A stretch of 64,000 nucleotides of DNA, taken from NCBI GenBank assembly GCA_004352715.1, contig SCFE01000050.1, forward strand, positions 1,420,362-1,484,361, in the 5' to 3' direction. Position 1 is the first letter of the stretch; each line of letters opens with the position of its first letter. Under the pieces are notes generated by a model, which saw nothing but the letters and a program-made list of their open reading frames with translations, had not been told where the DNA came from and did not search any database. The DNA comes from Hofstenia miamia. Taxonomy: Eukaryota; Xenacoelomorpha; Acoela. Shown in pieces: positions 1 through 11,768 of this stretch. The position numbers were made by a program, and so were the translations under genes.

Positions 1-504
1 TTACAACAAGATAATGAAACAAAGTTAACAACTCAATTATTGCAAGATCAAGCGAAGCAAAAAATATATTGGAAACTTCCATATATAGAAAACAACATCA
101 AGAAATTGTCAAATAACTTAGTAAATATCAATAAAAAGCTCATAAGATCAAGACTTATTCCAATTTTTAGTACTTTGAAAACTGAACATCTTTTTAAGAA
201 CAAAGACAACATTCCCGAAGACTTAGTTTCTTCAATAGTTTATAAATATCAATGTGACAATTGTAACAAATTGTACATTGGAGAAACAAGCCGCCATTTC
301 GGGAAACGTATAAAAGAGCATATTAATGGACATTTAAATACTGAAATATTTCAACACCATCATGAAATTAAAAAAGACAATTTTAACATCATTATAAAAA
401 CTAACAATACAAAAATAGGAGAAGCATTATACTTAAAGAAATTAGAACGGACCAACATACTAAACAAGCAAATGAATACATTTCAAAGATTATATCTATT
501 TTAA
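1..504 (+). CDS. Penelope-like retroelement, C-terminal GIY-YIG endonuclease (5' truncated by window edge)
   Basis: The frame is open from base 1 to the TAA at 502-504, so this is the C-terminal end of a longer protein that starts outside the window. It carries the arrangement typical of Penelope-like element (PLE) endonucleases: a Cys-x2-Cys pair (YQCDNCNK, about base 248-272) directly before the YIGET core, then GKRIKEH with the catalytic Arg, a His-rich segment (FQHHHE), and the distal Glu in the EALYLKKLE region. In PLEs this domain nicks target DNA and is fused downstream of a telomerase-like reverse transcriptase, which is not visible here. No stop or frameshift is seen. A nearly identical second copy lies on the minus strand at 27740-28001. 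PLE assignment is family knowledge; activity cannot be judged because the RT lies outside the window. Confidence 0.88.
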   Translation, partial: LQQDNETKLTTQLLQDQAKQKIYWKLPYIENNIKKLSNNLVNINKKLIRSRLIPIFSTLKTEHLFKNKDNIPEDLVSSIVYKYQCDNCNKLYIGETSRHFGKRIKEHINGHLNTEIFQHHHEIKKDNFNIIIKTNNTKIGEALYLKKLERTNILNKQMNTFQRLYLF

Positions 505-1209
505 ATCCTATCATATACAATTATTTTAGTTAATTATAAAGTGTAGTTTATAGTTTTGTAAAAAAATTTTCTGGGAAAATATTCTGACGATGATCAATAA
601 AAGATCGAAACGCGTCAAATGGTGGATTCAATTTTAAAATGCATTTATGCAGCATTTCATTTAAATATATATATATATAAATCATTTCAATCTACAGGTA
701 TTTATTGATGCAGTTACTGCCTTACTCATTTTTTGAGATAAAAGAAACTGAATCGATTTACCTAAAGCCTGTATTAAAACAAGTAGAAACTGAGATGCAA
801 CACACCAGCATATTTACATTATCGTTCGAAATTGCATGTTGAAATTACTCGAGCAAAAAAAATGGGCAGAATATATATTCAATGCAAGCTCACTCTAGAA
901 ATTCCTCAATGACATATTTGGTCAAGAAACCGTAGGAGTATGATTGATCTTTTCAAGTGCAGTAATGGTGTTTCTAATGATTTTAATGAAATAATTTGTA
1001 TCCGTTGATTAGAAACTTGATTTTGTTAAGTATTCAGATAATTCATGGAATCCCTTCTATGCGCTCATGAAAGTTTTCGAGTTGCATTGATTCACACAAA
1101 GCAACTAGCACTTATGTAATACGCATGATCTTGCATACAAATGCGGGTTATTACTGGCAGTGCATTTCTTTCATATTATAAACGAATCGATCAGAGTACG
1201 AATTTTTCC
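505..1209. other. PLE 3' flank and non-coding DNA
   Basis: After the ribozyme-like segment there is an (AT)n tract at about 664-680 that probably marks the element end or its target. From there to about 1210 I see no coding signal. The stretch is ordinary AT-rich sequence. Confidence 0.5.
584..616 (+). ncRNA. candidate hammerhead ribozyme in the Penelope-like element 3' region
   Basis: Eighty bases after the PLE stop, the core boxes occur in hammerhead order: CTGACGA (584-590), a GATC:GATC stem (592-595 with 603-606), GAAA (607-610), and a short palindromic ACGCGT (610-615) leading to the GTC cleavage triplet ending at 616. PLEs are known to carry hammerheads with very short, palindromic stem III that act as dimers. 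Oddities: one extra T between the first box and stem II, and I find no convincing stem I. The second PLE copy lacks the CTGA box and ends before GAAA. Cleavage activity is inferred, not shown. Confidence 0.5.
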
Positions 1210-1973
1210 ACATCGATGGAAACATACTAATGTAGTGTCGCTTCTAAATTCATTTCCTATCACAGTTTGCTATAATGAAGGCAGCTCAACTACTATTGCT
1301 CCTGTAACCATCCCTCATGCAATTTCTCCGATGTGAGATGATAAAAATGATGTAGCAATCCTATTACAAATTTACGAATTTTCTAAAGCCTTCAATTTGA
1401 TAGGATACTTCATGCTTTGCTTCTGAAAAAATTCCAAAGTTATTCGTTTCCACCTGGTTTTTTAGAATGGTTGCCAAATTATTTGGGGAATAAAATATCT
1501 CAAGTAAGATATGTAATTCATCGAAGTCAGACCAAAGCCGTTCTCAGTAATGTCCCACAAGCATAGCTTCTAGGCAACTTAATCGTTTCATTGCTGATCT
1601 GTGTCCAACTAGACAACAGAATTCAATGATTAAGTACATGTACACTGATTTATCAATGATCGGATCAATCACTGCAATGTATATGTCTTACAGCCAATAT
1701 AAGTTGGAATATGCACATAAAATATGTTGCATCAAGAAATTAAGAATCCTACATGTTTTAAGTGGGACTTATAAACATGAGTCGTTACAAATAATATACT
1801 GCTCTATTATTCGTCCCCGAATTGAATATACCTGGACAGTTTTTATCCACCTACCTGAAAATTTGAAAAAAAATTACTTGATAAAATATAGAAACGTGCT
1901 CCTCGCATCAACTGGCACCCAAGCTATTCATACAATGACTCGTATTACAAAAATCATCCACTTTATAGTTTAG
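1210..1973 (+). pseudogene. Non-LTR (jockey/CR1-like) reverse transcriptase relic
   Basis: Stitching frames gives a recognisable order of RT blocks. WKHTNVV lies near 1215. FSKAFNL near 1379-1400 corresponds to the DFSKAFD block. A run reading FPPGFLEWLPNYLGNKISQV spans about 1450-1510. SNVPQA followed by a stop near 1548-1565 corresponds to the SGVPQGS block. A decayed YADDL reads YMYTDLSM near 1632. A C-terminal part (LRILHVLSGTYKHESLQIIY, then RPRIEY) runs to the stop at 1973. The YADD aspartates are partly lost and there are at least two stops plus frameshifts, so it is dead. Only the middle and C-terminal RT remain; no endonuclease is seen upstream, consistent with 5' truncation. The amino-acid style differs from both LINEs at 45-51 kb, so it is a third family. 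Confidence 0.8.
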
Positions 1974-3221
1974 TACTCCAGAAATTGTTATTCAGTTAAC
2001 ATACAATATATATAATATGTGGCGTACAGAATAAAGACGCAAGCAATTTTTCCAATATCATTCAGATTATAAAATGATAGTCTCCAAATAAACCAGTTTT
2101 GAATGCGCTTTCATCATAATATTTAGTAACTATCATAATAATCATGTACTCATGGACTAAATATGAATTTATATTGAATAAAACAAGTTGATTATATATA
2201 TATATATATATATATATAATACTGTTAAATTAAAAAAAAGAAAAAATATTTTTACTATACATTTCTTAGAATTATTCCATTACTAAACTATACAGTAGAT
2301 TATTCTTTTATAAATATGTTTGATAAACCCAATGTAGTCGCCCCCTACCCTCTACAAAAAATCCATTCTTCAATCATATTCCAAAGATCTAAATTATTAT
2401 ATTTTTTTAAATTTTAACAACGCTAACCCAGGGAATTGGAAGCTATTGAACTGAAAAAGTTATTAATTTAAAGCGCGACATTTATTCCATCGATTGGAAA
2501 TCCGAAAGCTTCCTCTGAACTAAGCGGCATTGACATGCCAATAAGCTGTATTATCATACTTTTTAAATTTTTATTAAAATTTTATAGAAAAATCGTAGAG
2601 GAATTATTGCGCTATAAAACTGTAATGGCCGTCAAAAGCACCCACGCTCAAACAATTAGATATATTTAATTAATAATTGGATTCTTCCCAAGGGCAGACA
2701 TTTATTAAAAATCGCTCAGCAATACTATAAATCTTCTGAAAATTATTGTTAAATTAATTCCATTTTTATACCTGAATTGTTTTGCTTGGAAATATCACAG
2801 AAAATCGTCCTGTATTTTCCTCAGAGAATGTTTGCAGAGATATTCTAAGTCTCAAGCAATTTTACACAAAAATTAAAAATGATTTGAATGACACTCAACT
2901 CCTTGTTATGCATAGTCACAGTTGAAAAGAACCAATTTTTAGAAGAAAACCGCTTTAACATGTTTTTTTGAAATTCTTTTTAACAAAAAATTCTAAACTT
3001 AGAATTCAACGTAATGAAGCTTGAAATGTATTGAGTGTCCTTTAAATTTTTTCTAATATTCTTTCAAAAAATATTTCAAAAAAATTTCTAAAAATATAAG
3101 TATTTAAAAAACGTGTTTAAAAGGTTTTTTCAAAATGCTTTCTTCAGCCAACACTAAAAGTAATCCCAATAACTACATTAAATGAAATTCAAAGTGGCAA
3201 GTACATCATTGGTTAATTTAT
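1974..3221. other. Non-coding AT-rich stretch
   Basis: It holds an (AT)n microsatellite at about 2192-2218 and runs of A/T. I see no gene or transposon end that I can support. Confidence 0.5.
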
Positions 3222-3550
3222 TAAGTCGGTACATACCTGAAACTGAGGGAGCACCTTCACATATGGAGCAGAGAGCATATACTAAAATGAGACTTCCAAG
3301 TTCTGTTAGATGCATAATTCTCCACAAGTGATGTACTCACATTCATCCGAGTTTTTGAGCTAAACATTTACATAAATAATGAGATCATTTTTATTACTCA
3401 TAGTTAAAAAAGTCAAAGATATTAAGCGCCAATTCTTAAAAAAGTATGCATTTCTTAACATCTGATAATGAACATAGACTTTTAGAGTATACCAACAGAT
3501 TATTAACAGTATGGAATGGTAAACTAAAAAATAAAGAATCGTTTTGACAG

Positions 3551-3680
3551 CGAAATCCAATGAAAAAAATGATATTGAAGGCTTTTTTATTAGTGATCTA
3601 GGATTTGATGATAACCACAATTTACAGTCACTTGTTGACTTTTTTCATGAGCAAAGGTTGTTGCTGACTCTTTCTAAACT
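3551..3680 (+). CDS. exon-like segment, unrecognised protein
   Basis: A 130-base open block is bounded by a pyrimidine-rich AG (…gttttgacag ending at 3550) and a consensus donor GTAAGT at 3681. In the frame starting at 3553 it reads 42 residues with a plausible protein composition, including DIEGFFISDLGFDD and LVDFFHEQRLLL, and the next in-frame codon after the donor would be a stop. I do not recognise the family. A second open block at about 3222-3329 on the same strand (YIPETEGAPSHMEQ…) could be a neighbouring exon, but its junction phase does not fit directly. It may be a host exon or a chance ORF. Confidence 0.3.
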
Positions 3681-5936
3681 GTAAGTTTCACCACTCAAAT
3701 TAAGTTTGAATTAAAACAGCATCCGTACTTAAAGTATAAAATTAAAATTTTATGAAATTGTTGAAACTATGAAAACGTATTGTGGTCTGATCAATTTTAA
3801 GCTAAGATGAAGACCAACATTAACAATGAACAAAAATAAACGCAATCTTATCTTTCATTGACATTTCCAAATTTTCTTTATTCTCTATACTGTCAACAAA
3901 TATTGACGTTTATATACAGCAAAGATTTTTTACCACAATAAATCGAAATGGGATTTTACTGAGATTTCCTTGTACGAAGTGATTTAAATCAATTCCGAAA
4001 ATTATCAACAATCTCAGATAGTAAAACATCTGAAAACATTAAACGAAAATATTTTTCAGTTATGTCTATTTGTAACAGAAGTGGAATGGGGTTGGTTCCA
4101 TATTGCATAGAGTTCAGTTCTTGAAAAATAATCGGTTCGAAATCACGTAAATTTTTAATTTTGCTGCACAGGTTATAGAATCAGATACATATAAACATTC
4201 AATCAAAGTTAAATATTTTTATTTGGTTGACAACAAAGAATAAGGGAATTTAAAAATTAAATTCACTATTTTTTCTATAATTATGAAAGCGAGCTATGGT
4301 AGTTGAAAAAATTAAAAAGATTAATAGCAAGTAATCTCTATTCAAGGTCGCGTATAGAGCTTTGGCTATGATGGCTTGAAAATATCTACCCGATTCAACT
4401 TTTTCTTTGCAAAGACAGATCTCGAATAAATGTTTTGCTAGCTTTCAGCGCCTATATTTCAAATCAACTGAAAACATGTTCCCTAGAAAATATTAAAGGA
4501 ATTGAATTATAGAAAGCGTATCCGAGAGTAAATCTTCTGCTAGAACGTATAATGACAGTTATATAACAAAGAGCTGATTAAGAAAATTTAATTATTGTGC
4601 TAATATATTAAATGACGTTCTTCCACGTACTTGACAAAATCGCTTTTCCTTTCCTTTTGTTTCTAAATGAAATTTCTATTTCAAAATTATAATACAGACA
4701 TGAGATATTTATTGCTTTCATTGCCTTTGTCTAGATATTCCTGATTTGACAGTTGCAAGTTCACTCATATTAATTATTTTAATAGCATCCATGTTAGAAA
4801 GTAGAAAACGTCTAATTAGGCATTCAATGGCTTCTTAATGGCGAAGATAAATATATTGTTGTATGTAAACATCAAAGCTACATGCATTTGCTCCTATCAT
4901 GATTTTCAAACTGCGTTTTAGGCATACATTTATTGATATTTCGCATTTAATCGCTAATAAAAAATGCTATCAATGCTAATGATTTACAAGCATTTGAATT
5001 GAAGACAAGTTATTTTTTTAGAGGCGACAGTTGAATTACTAGTTGATTTACAAATTTAAGAACGACTCAATTAATTGTGAGAATAGGGGCTGTCAACGGA
5101 GTTCCAATTAATTAAGTATTACTTATATTAAAGCAGAAATGAGATTTAAGCTAATAAAACCGTCATTAAGTAGCCTCAAGTAATAAACTATCACCGAAAT
5201 TAAGCACATTGTGTGTCAATCAAAGAACTGATATTTCAATAAAGAAAAAACCTTTTACGTTCAGCATTTAAATTTGCTTGAAAAAATAAAAATTGTACAC
5301 TGAACCGTTTCAAAATTATTCGCTTTTGTGATGTTAAGATGATGTTCGAAAAAGTCGAAAATAAAATTATCTCTTTATAGGCCTTACCAACTCAACTTGA
5401 CACAATGGTGTATTTTGGGAGAAGGCAATCGTCCTCCTTCCTTTTGCGGCAATTGTTTAAGACAAGTTCTATTACTCATTATTTTGGGCTGGAATACCGA
5501 AATTCAGTTTGTATTATCACAACAAACATCATGTATTGCCACAACTGCATTCATTAAAATTTAATAAGCAATACAGTCTTTTCTTAATTTTCACCAAAAC
5601 ATTTATTTTTTTGCAATGATTGTGTAGGTCATGCTAGTAAATATGAATTTAAGCTAATTTAAATTATTGGCAAACTGCTTACAATAGCTAAATGTACATT
5701 GTGAGACAAGCCCAATAGTAATGTGCTTACAAACATATAAGAATGAGTAAAACGCCACAAAGTTCAGCTCAGTATGTAAATAAATTTTTTACAATGATTT
5801 TCATTATTATTTATTAATTATTATATAATTAACTGAAAATTTTGAAATTTCATGGAATAAAGATAGAACAATTAAATTGGAGATTATGAAGAATTGTTAA
5901 ACCTAGAATTATATCACAGTTGGCAAACATTTAATT

Positions 5937-5972
<36 letters not shown>

Positions 5973-6470
5973 TTAGTTATTTCTGCTACTTAGTATATAA
6001 TATAAATTTATAGTGCGCAAAATTATTAGTATAGTTGAATGTTAATGCTTAGCAAATTTTAGTTTGAAAATTGACGTTTTTGAAGTCTACTTAGTAAGCA
6101 TCAACTTGACTAAATGCAATTCTATATACTCTGTATAATGCAGTTGTGTCGGATCTTTATAGAAAGTAATGGAATTTTGCACAATGGAACAAAAAAAATT
6201 TGGAGGTTGTATATTTATTGATTTCCTAAAATTCTGCAAATGTGATTCCTTAAATAGGCTGAAAATTTTCTAGTTTCGCAAAAAATATTTAAAACCCTTA
6301 GTTTCTTTAAGAATCTCTTAAAATTCTTTTAACTTTCTTTGACAATCCTTCAAAGTTTTGTCCCCTCCTATCCACAATTTGATCAAATTTTCGAAAATTA
6401 TCCTTAATGTTAAATCGTAAGTTGTGAATATATTACACCAACCTATTTATTAGTGAGTGACATCGGCAAC
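3681..6470. other. Non-coding AT-rich stretch
   Basis: An (AT)n tract occurs at about 5940-5968. No coding region, RNA gene or transposon end was recognised in this 2.8 kb. Confidence 0.5.
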
Positions 6471-6474
6471 GCGA

Positions 6475-6800
6475 TTATGCCCGCCACGATTTCGGGTTTT
6501 GGATCGAGTCGGGTTCGGGTATCAATTTGTGAGGTTGGTTCTGGTTTGTGTACTGTGAACAAGGATTAGATGGTTTGATCAAAAGGTGCTGGTGTTAATC
6601 AACACTTTATATGAGAAATATGCAAGACATTAATTACTGCCAATCAAGTGATGTGTTTAGCTTATCACAAAATGACTAAGTTTTTTCACCATTTGATTGG
6701 AGATAAATCTAAGATGATAAACAACCAAAAAGTCAATATTTATGTTTTGGATCGAGTCGGATTCGGTAGTAAATATTCTGATAGTGTCGGTTTCGAGTTC
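6475..6800. repeat. TCGGGTTCGG-type iteron patches (possible hAT subterminal repeats)
   Basis: Short GC-rich iterations of the kind tcgggttttggatcgagtcg at about 6495-6525 recur at about 6748-6775 (ttggatcgagtcggattcgg), inside otherwise AT-rich DNA. Dense short iterons like these are typical of subterminal regions of hAT transposons, and the better preserved hAT copies later in the window show them. Terminal inverted repeats and a target duplication were not found here, so the assignment is tentative. Confidence 0.3.
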
Positions 6801-6866
6801 ATGCTGAAGTCAAATTATCACTCTACTAAATATCCACTAGAATACAACCAAACAACCAATTCGTAA

Positions 6867-8238
6867 AGGAAAGACTTTGAAAGCTTTTAATGGGGTAAAA
6901 TTATAATTAACTAGAAATTGGAGCTTAAAATGTGTCTATCTGAAAGTATGAAAGAATTGCGAGTAATTAATTTTCAGCTAACTGCTGCCCTTACAGTTTT
7001 ATTAAGTCGCATAAAATACATTTGCATTTGAACTGGATAATCTCAAGCACAAGTGAAGTGGGTAGAGTCAAATCAGGTGGTTTCTTCATTAAAAATTATT
7101 TCTAGAAATGTTTTTCTCCACTTGCAAATTTTTTTTCCATACAAAAAACTGTAAAATTAAATTTATGAGCAGTAAGACCACACCTCATCTATTTTATCAC
7201 TATACCTTAGAAGTATTTATTGAAATGTTTTAGTAATTGTTTCAGCAAAACTTTTCTATTTGCTTATTCGACCATTCATAGGTGGAAGCGGTTCACGTCA
7301 ACCTGCAGGTTGGGTCAGGTCAATTAAAAAGTAATGCAGGTCTGGTTGGACCAAGTGGAGAGTTTGACGGATCAGGTCCATCTAAGATCTCGAGTATCCC
7401 GCTCACTATTTTTTGGCTAATGAATGCAACACCACCTCCTTAACGATAGATATTTAGATTGTTCAGTTATTAGCATTGGGTAGAATCGCAATTTGTGCCT
7501 TACATTGAACAGACTTTTAATCGGATGAGGCTTAGGTGAAATGGATTTCGAAATGAAGAAATTGATGTGATTTCAACTGGCAATCTCATTACCATACAGC
7601 ATGTAAGATTATTTACATTATTAGTCATTTTTGTATTATCTTCAATATTTGCACCCAGAAAACGGATAATTCTTTTTAATGTTTACATTCTCCTTAAACA
7701 TCTTTATTGTGCTACTGCTTTCGCGTGTAGTCCTTCCGAAAAACAATGCAATTTGTTTCGTAAACATTTATCTCTTTGTGCAAAAATATCTGTATCTTTC
7801 AAAAAAACGAATTAATTAATACCGATGAAGCTGTTTCAGAAGAAGTTTGTTGGTATGGTTGAACCGGTGTTTCAGTCTGTTAGTCAACCGTTAGCTCTGG
7901 TTCAACACGACAGTCATTCGTATTTCCAGTCGCAAAATCTTGTCATTATTACAGATCGCTTATTGCTGCTGTACGCTTGGGGTGAAATTCCCTGTTGCAT
8001 CAAGGAGTAGACTATATAGTGTTTGTATTTGATTTCGTTTGGGTTTTGTGTGTATTTTTACCATTTAGTCATTTGCTTTCTAATGCATTCGGAATGTAAT
8101 GTAACATTCTTGGGATTCACGCAAGTCCGCTTGACAGTCGAACGTAGCTAAAACTGTTCTCAATATACAATAAATGCGTGGTCTTACATACAAATTACAA
8201 GCTAAACCGAAAATACTTGGTTTGGCCGATACTAAAAA
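6867..8238. other. Non-coding, with one GC-richer iteron patch
   Basis: Around 7285-7400 there is a patch of GGTTGGGTCAGGTC-type short repeats resembling hAT subterminal sequence. The short ORFs in this interval have no recognisable motif and I do not call genes. Confidence 0.35.
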
Positions 8239-8513
8239 GCAGTATAGTAAGGTGGGGCGAATTGGACAACTTTTCCGAGAATGAAGACTTTCACGCGCTT
8301 TATGACACATATACAACTATATAATTTGTCGAATCCTAGAACTTGCCTACACGTGTCCAAAACATGGAGTTATTCGTGTGTTTTTGCCAGAAGGACACAA
8401 ATAATATTTCTCTCGTGGGCGAATTGGACTCAAATGGGGCGAATTGGACAAAAAACTTTTTTCTTTCAGAAACACGTATATTATTGCAGGCATCTTATAG
8501 GAAACAAATTTAT

Positions 8514-9947
8514 TCAAATAAATGATGATTTTTCTACAAATTTATTCACAAAAATTGCGCAACAATCAGCCCTAAAACAGGCTTCACACACCCACTGCTG
8601 GCATGATGTGCACTTGTGGAAATTTAGTCTCTGCTGATCTCCAAATTCTGCAAAGCATACCATGCAAACGCAGTGGTCCTCACTTGGTCTCAAGCACCTC
8701 TTTTTAGTCTTAGAAACCGACTTCCCATCGTTGTTTGCTGCAGTTCTGGATATTTTTTCTGCTTTCGGCTGGTTTAGTTTTTTTGCTGACCGGAAAAGGT
8801 CCACAGTAGTCAAATCCGGAGCGAATTAGAGAACAATGAGTGCGCATTTCATTCCAGATCGGGCAAAAACATTCCCAAAATCGAATTTAGACAGAATTAC
8901 TTTCTCGCTATTCTGTAGGAACAACCTAACATTTTTACTCCATAACACCTTAAGAGGATGATTAAAATGTGTATCCAAAGGTTGAAGTCTATGGGTACTG
9001 TGAGGCAGAAGGCATAGCAGCTCAATATTGTTAGAATTCGCGAACTCAAGTGCTTCAATTGTTAAATGGGAAAAGTGACCATCCATGATGATTGCGCAGC
9101 TTTCCTCTGGCTCGCTTCTGAACACCTGCAAACACTTTAAAAATTTCAAAAATAATTCCAAATCATTCTAACCCGAATTTGATGAGTTCATCGAGCAGCC
9201 TTCAGAGTACATGTCAGGAAGAGTAGAACCCTTGAAAATAAGAAATAGCGGTATGAAGGTCCCTATTGCATTTACGAAAGGTTAGATTGTAGTAAGAGTA
9301 CCTCGCTCAGACACCTGAAGTTGCTGCACAAGACGCTTCCCCTTCTTTGCAATCACCTTGACACTTTTACTTAGGATGTTTGAAAGGCCTGTTTGATCGC
9401 AATTCCAAATTCTGGCGGGCAGGTTCACTAAATTGCAATCTGTTAGATGCCTTTCGATTTCTTGAAAGAAACGCCTCACACGGGCAACATTGAATGCTTC
9501 TGTACGCGCCGAAGAAATATTTTCAGCTATTCTGAGGGATTTTTCTGGATATCGTTTGTGAAAGTTCAACAACCAGTCCTTGCTCGCCGTTTCTCAGTAT
9601 CCCATTTTTGGGCAAAAATGTTTTTTCTTCCTTCGCGCCAAAATAGCTGCGTACTTGTATATTAGCACTTGTGCAACTTCTACAGAAAGAGGGAAAACTC
9701 ACCTGGCAATGTCTAAAATTCGTTTAATAAAAATTCGCTCTTGGTCAGGCGAAAATAGAGTGACTCCTCCTCGTTTTCCCAAATTTTGTCCGTGAGGTTT
9801 TCGAAAAATGGTCGTTCTGGGGATCCCGTATTCCCGAACAGCATCAGAAATGCGAATTTCCTTTTTCTTGATAGCTAACAGTGCTTGCCTTAAAAGTTCA
9901 TTGGAGTATTTCAGCCCCTCGGTCTTTCGTTTGTAATATATGACCAT
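8514..9947 (-). pseudogene. pogo/Tigger-type transposase (DDE_1), broken
   Basis: Four frames join into one protein. The N-terminus (9947-9699) is a psq/CENP-B-like helix-turn-helix (RISDAVREYGIPRTTIF). It reads on through a TGA near 9708 into a VAQVLIYKYA segment and then LNFHKRYPEKSLR (9572-). The DDE_1 domain follows: first Asp in RIWNCDQTGL (usual NVDETG), then GTFIPLFLIFKGSTLPDMY in another frame (about 9205-9270). The second Asp is in IIMDGHFSH and the third in HRLQPLDTHF (9161-8826). The C-terminus has a Cys-rich PHD/RING-like tail (CVCMVCFAEF…CTSCQQWVCEACF, 8813-8514), as in many animal pogo transposases. All three Asp are kept, but stops and at least two frameshifts make it inactive. 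Confidence 0.85.
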
Positions 9948-10439
9948 CTAAATGAAAGCAAAATTAAGTGTTTCAATTCGCCCCGTCAAAAAATATGTGT
10001 AAATGCCTTCATGTAATATGGAAAATGTCTGAGTGAGGAATTTTAGCCTTTTAATCAGATGTAAGTATATATTTGCGAATAAGAATCCGATGTTAACTTA
10101 CCTCTGCATTCTGCCACTTGGTGTGTAAAAGCTATCAAATGCAACAATGCAAAATGAACAAGTAAATAGTNGAGTATTTCAGCCCCCTCAGTCTTTCATT
10201 TGTAATTTCTGAAAATCTAAAGGAACTCAAAATTCAGTGTTTCAATTCGCCCCGTCAAAAAATATGTGTAAATGCCTTCATGTAATATGGAAAATGTCTG
10301 AGTGAGGAATTTTAGCCTTTTAATCAGATGTAAGTATATATTTGCGAATAAGAATCCGATGTTAACTTACCTCTGCATTCTGCCACTTGGTGTGTAAAAG
10401 CTATCAAATGCAACAATGCAAAATGAACAAGTAAATAGT
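9904..10439. repeat. direct duplication across the single-N junction at 10171
   Basis: Bases 9904-10170 recur as 10172-10439. The first 60 or so bases differ at several sites and the remainder looks identical. Because the junction is exactly an N, this is best read as two overlapping contigs or alleles placed end to end, not a tandem duplication in the genome. Confidence 0.75.
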
Positions 10440-10585
10440 GGAATGTACAAAGCTCATTTGCTGTACATGCTTAATGGTCACAAACTGCTCAATAATGAAC
10501 TACCATGAGACTAATATCTCGGCAGTAGCATAGAATTTATAATTTCAATCAGCATTGTCCAATTAGCCCCACCCTACCCTACCTG

Positions 10586-11768
10586 ATGACACAGTAAAGC
10601 CAATAAATTATATTAAAACTAAATTAAAACGGGTTGCCAAAAGCGTTTTGTGGCTATGACAATTGATGTAAGTGGTAACCTAAAGGAATAAGACGTAGCC
10701 AAAAAGCCATGGTCAGCCGTAAGACGTAATATTACAGCCGAAGCTCCTTGTGAAGTGTTGCATTACAAATTCTTATAATGCATTTAAGAGCAGACTACTG
10801 AAAGTGACAAATCAAAAGAAATGGGGGGGGGGCATTTTGTACTTTACTTCATTTAAACTAAATTATTCCGAGTGTAACTTGTAGACACATTAATGAGCAC
10901 TAAATCAATTAAAAAAGTAATATTGAAAGTAATGAAGGAAAAAATAAATTTAAAAAAAAATTTGATGCAGTTACTTATATTTTTTCACTGCTACGAAAGT
11001 GAGCCGAAACACTGAAATAATTGAAACCAATGAGTTTCTGCATTCTGTAATTAGTTATGCACATTGCAATTTAGTCTTTCTTACTATGAAACATTATAAT
11101 TGTTTTTTAAAGTCAACAAAATTATTTGCTCTCTAAAATTTTAAATTACAAGTACATTGTAAGAATGAGTCATGCTGATATATATATTGGTTCAGTAATA
11201 CAACAACAAATTGCTTCAAATTCGATAAAATGAAAAATAAATTAAGTTCAATAATATGGAATATACTTATCGACCGTTATCAATGGAGGAATTTTCGAAA
11301 ATTTTTTAATGATTGTCTAAAGAAATTTTATAATTGAAAATACTTGAATGCACTATAGAGATACTCTTGTTATTAGATACAAACGATATTTTTTCTTTTA
11401 CATTAGTCAATATTTCGAATTCATTTGTAAGGCGAATAAATGTACTTCATTCATCAACCAATACTTTCTATTTGTTTTCGGGAAATGGAAGATCTTCTGA
11501 TATTAGATAGGCATAAAAATATGATATTCGAGATATCAATATTAATCTTGATAGCATTGTGTCAACCCTCATAAATTTTAGCTTGAATAGCCATAATATA
11601 TTTCATTTAAAAGTCAAATGGAAATCAACCTTCGAAACATTCATTATTAAGCAATTCTAAAATCATGCATTTTAATGAGCACATTTCAACTTTATTGCTT
11701 AAAAGCCCGCATGATGGCGTCCGATTACTTAAATATATTATATAGCATACGCAAGCATTGGCTATTAA
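10586..11768. other. Non-coding stretch
   Basis: It has a (G)9 run near 10827 and AT-rich sequence. No gene or element end is supported. Confidence 0.5.

Larger units (their letters stand above)
8240..10585 (-). mobile_element. pogo-like DNA transposon with GGGGCGAATTGGAC terminal repeats
   Basis: The left end reads ggtggggcgaattggacaa (about 8251-8269). The right end carries its inverted counterpart, ttgtccaattagccccaccc, at about 10555-10574. Internal copies of the same motif lie at about 8417-8450 and, inverted, at about 9973 and 10243 as subterminal repeats. Between them is a minus-strand transposase relic. The exact tips and the expected TA target duplication could not be fixed. The right part is inflated by an assembly junction at 10171, where 9904-10170 is repeated as 10172-10439. 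Confidence 0.75.

Noticed and set aside
9685-9710. A 23-nt intron with GTGAGT…CTGTAG consensus in the pogo transposase
   Set aside because: It is far shorter than known animal introns. Splicing it out breaks the conserved frame, while reading through the single TGA keeps it.
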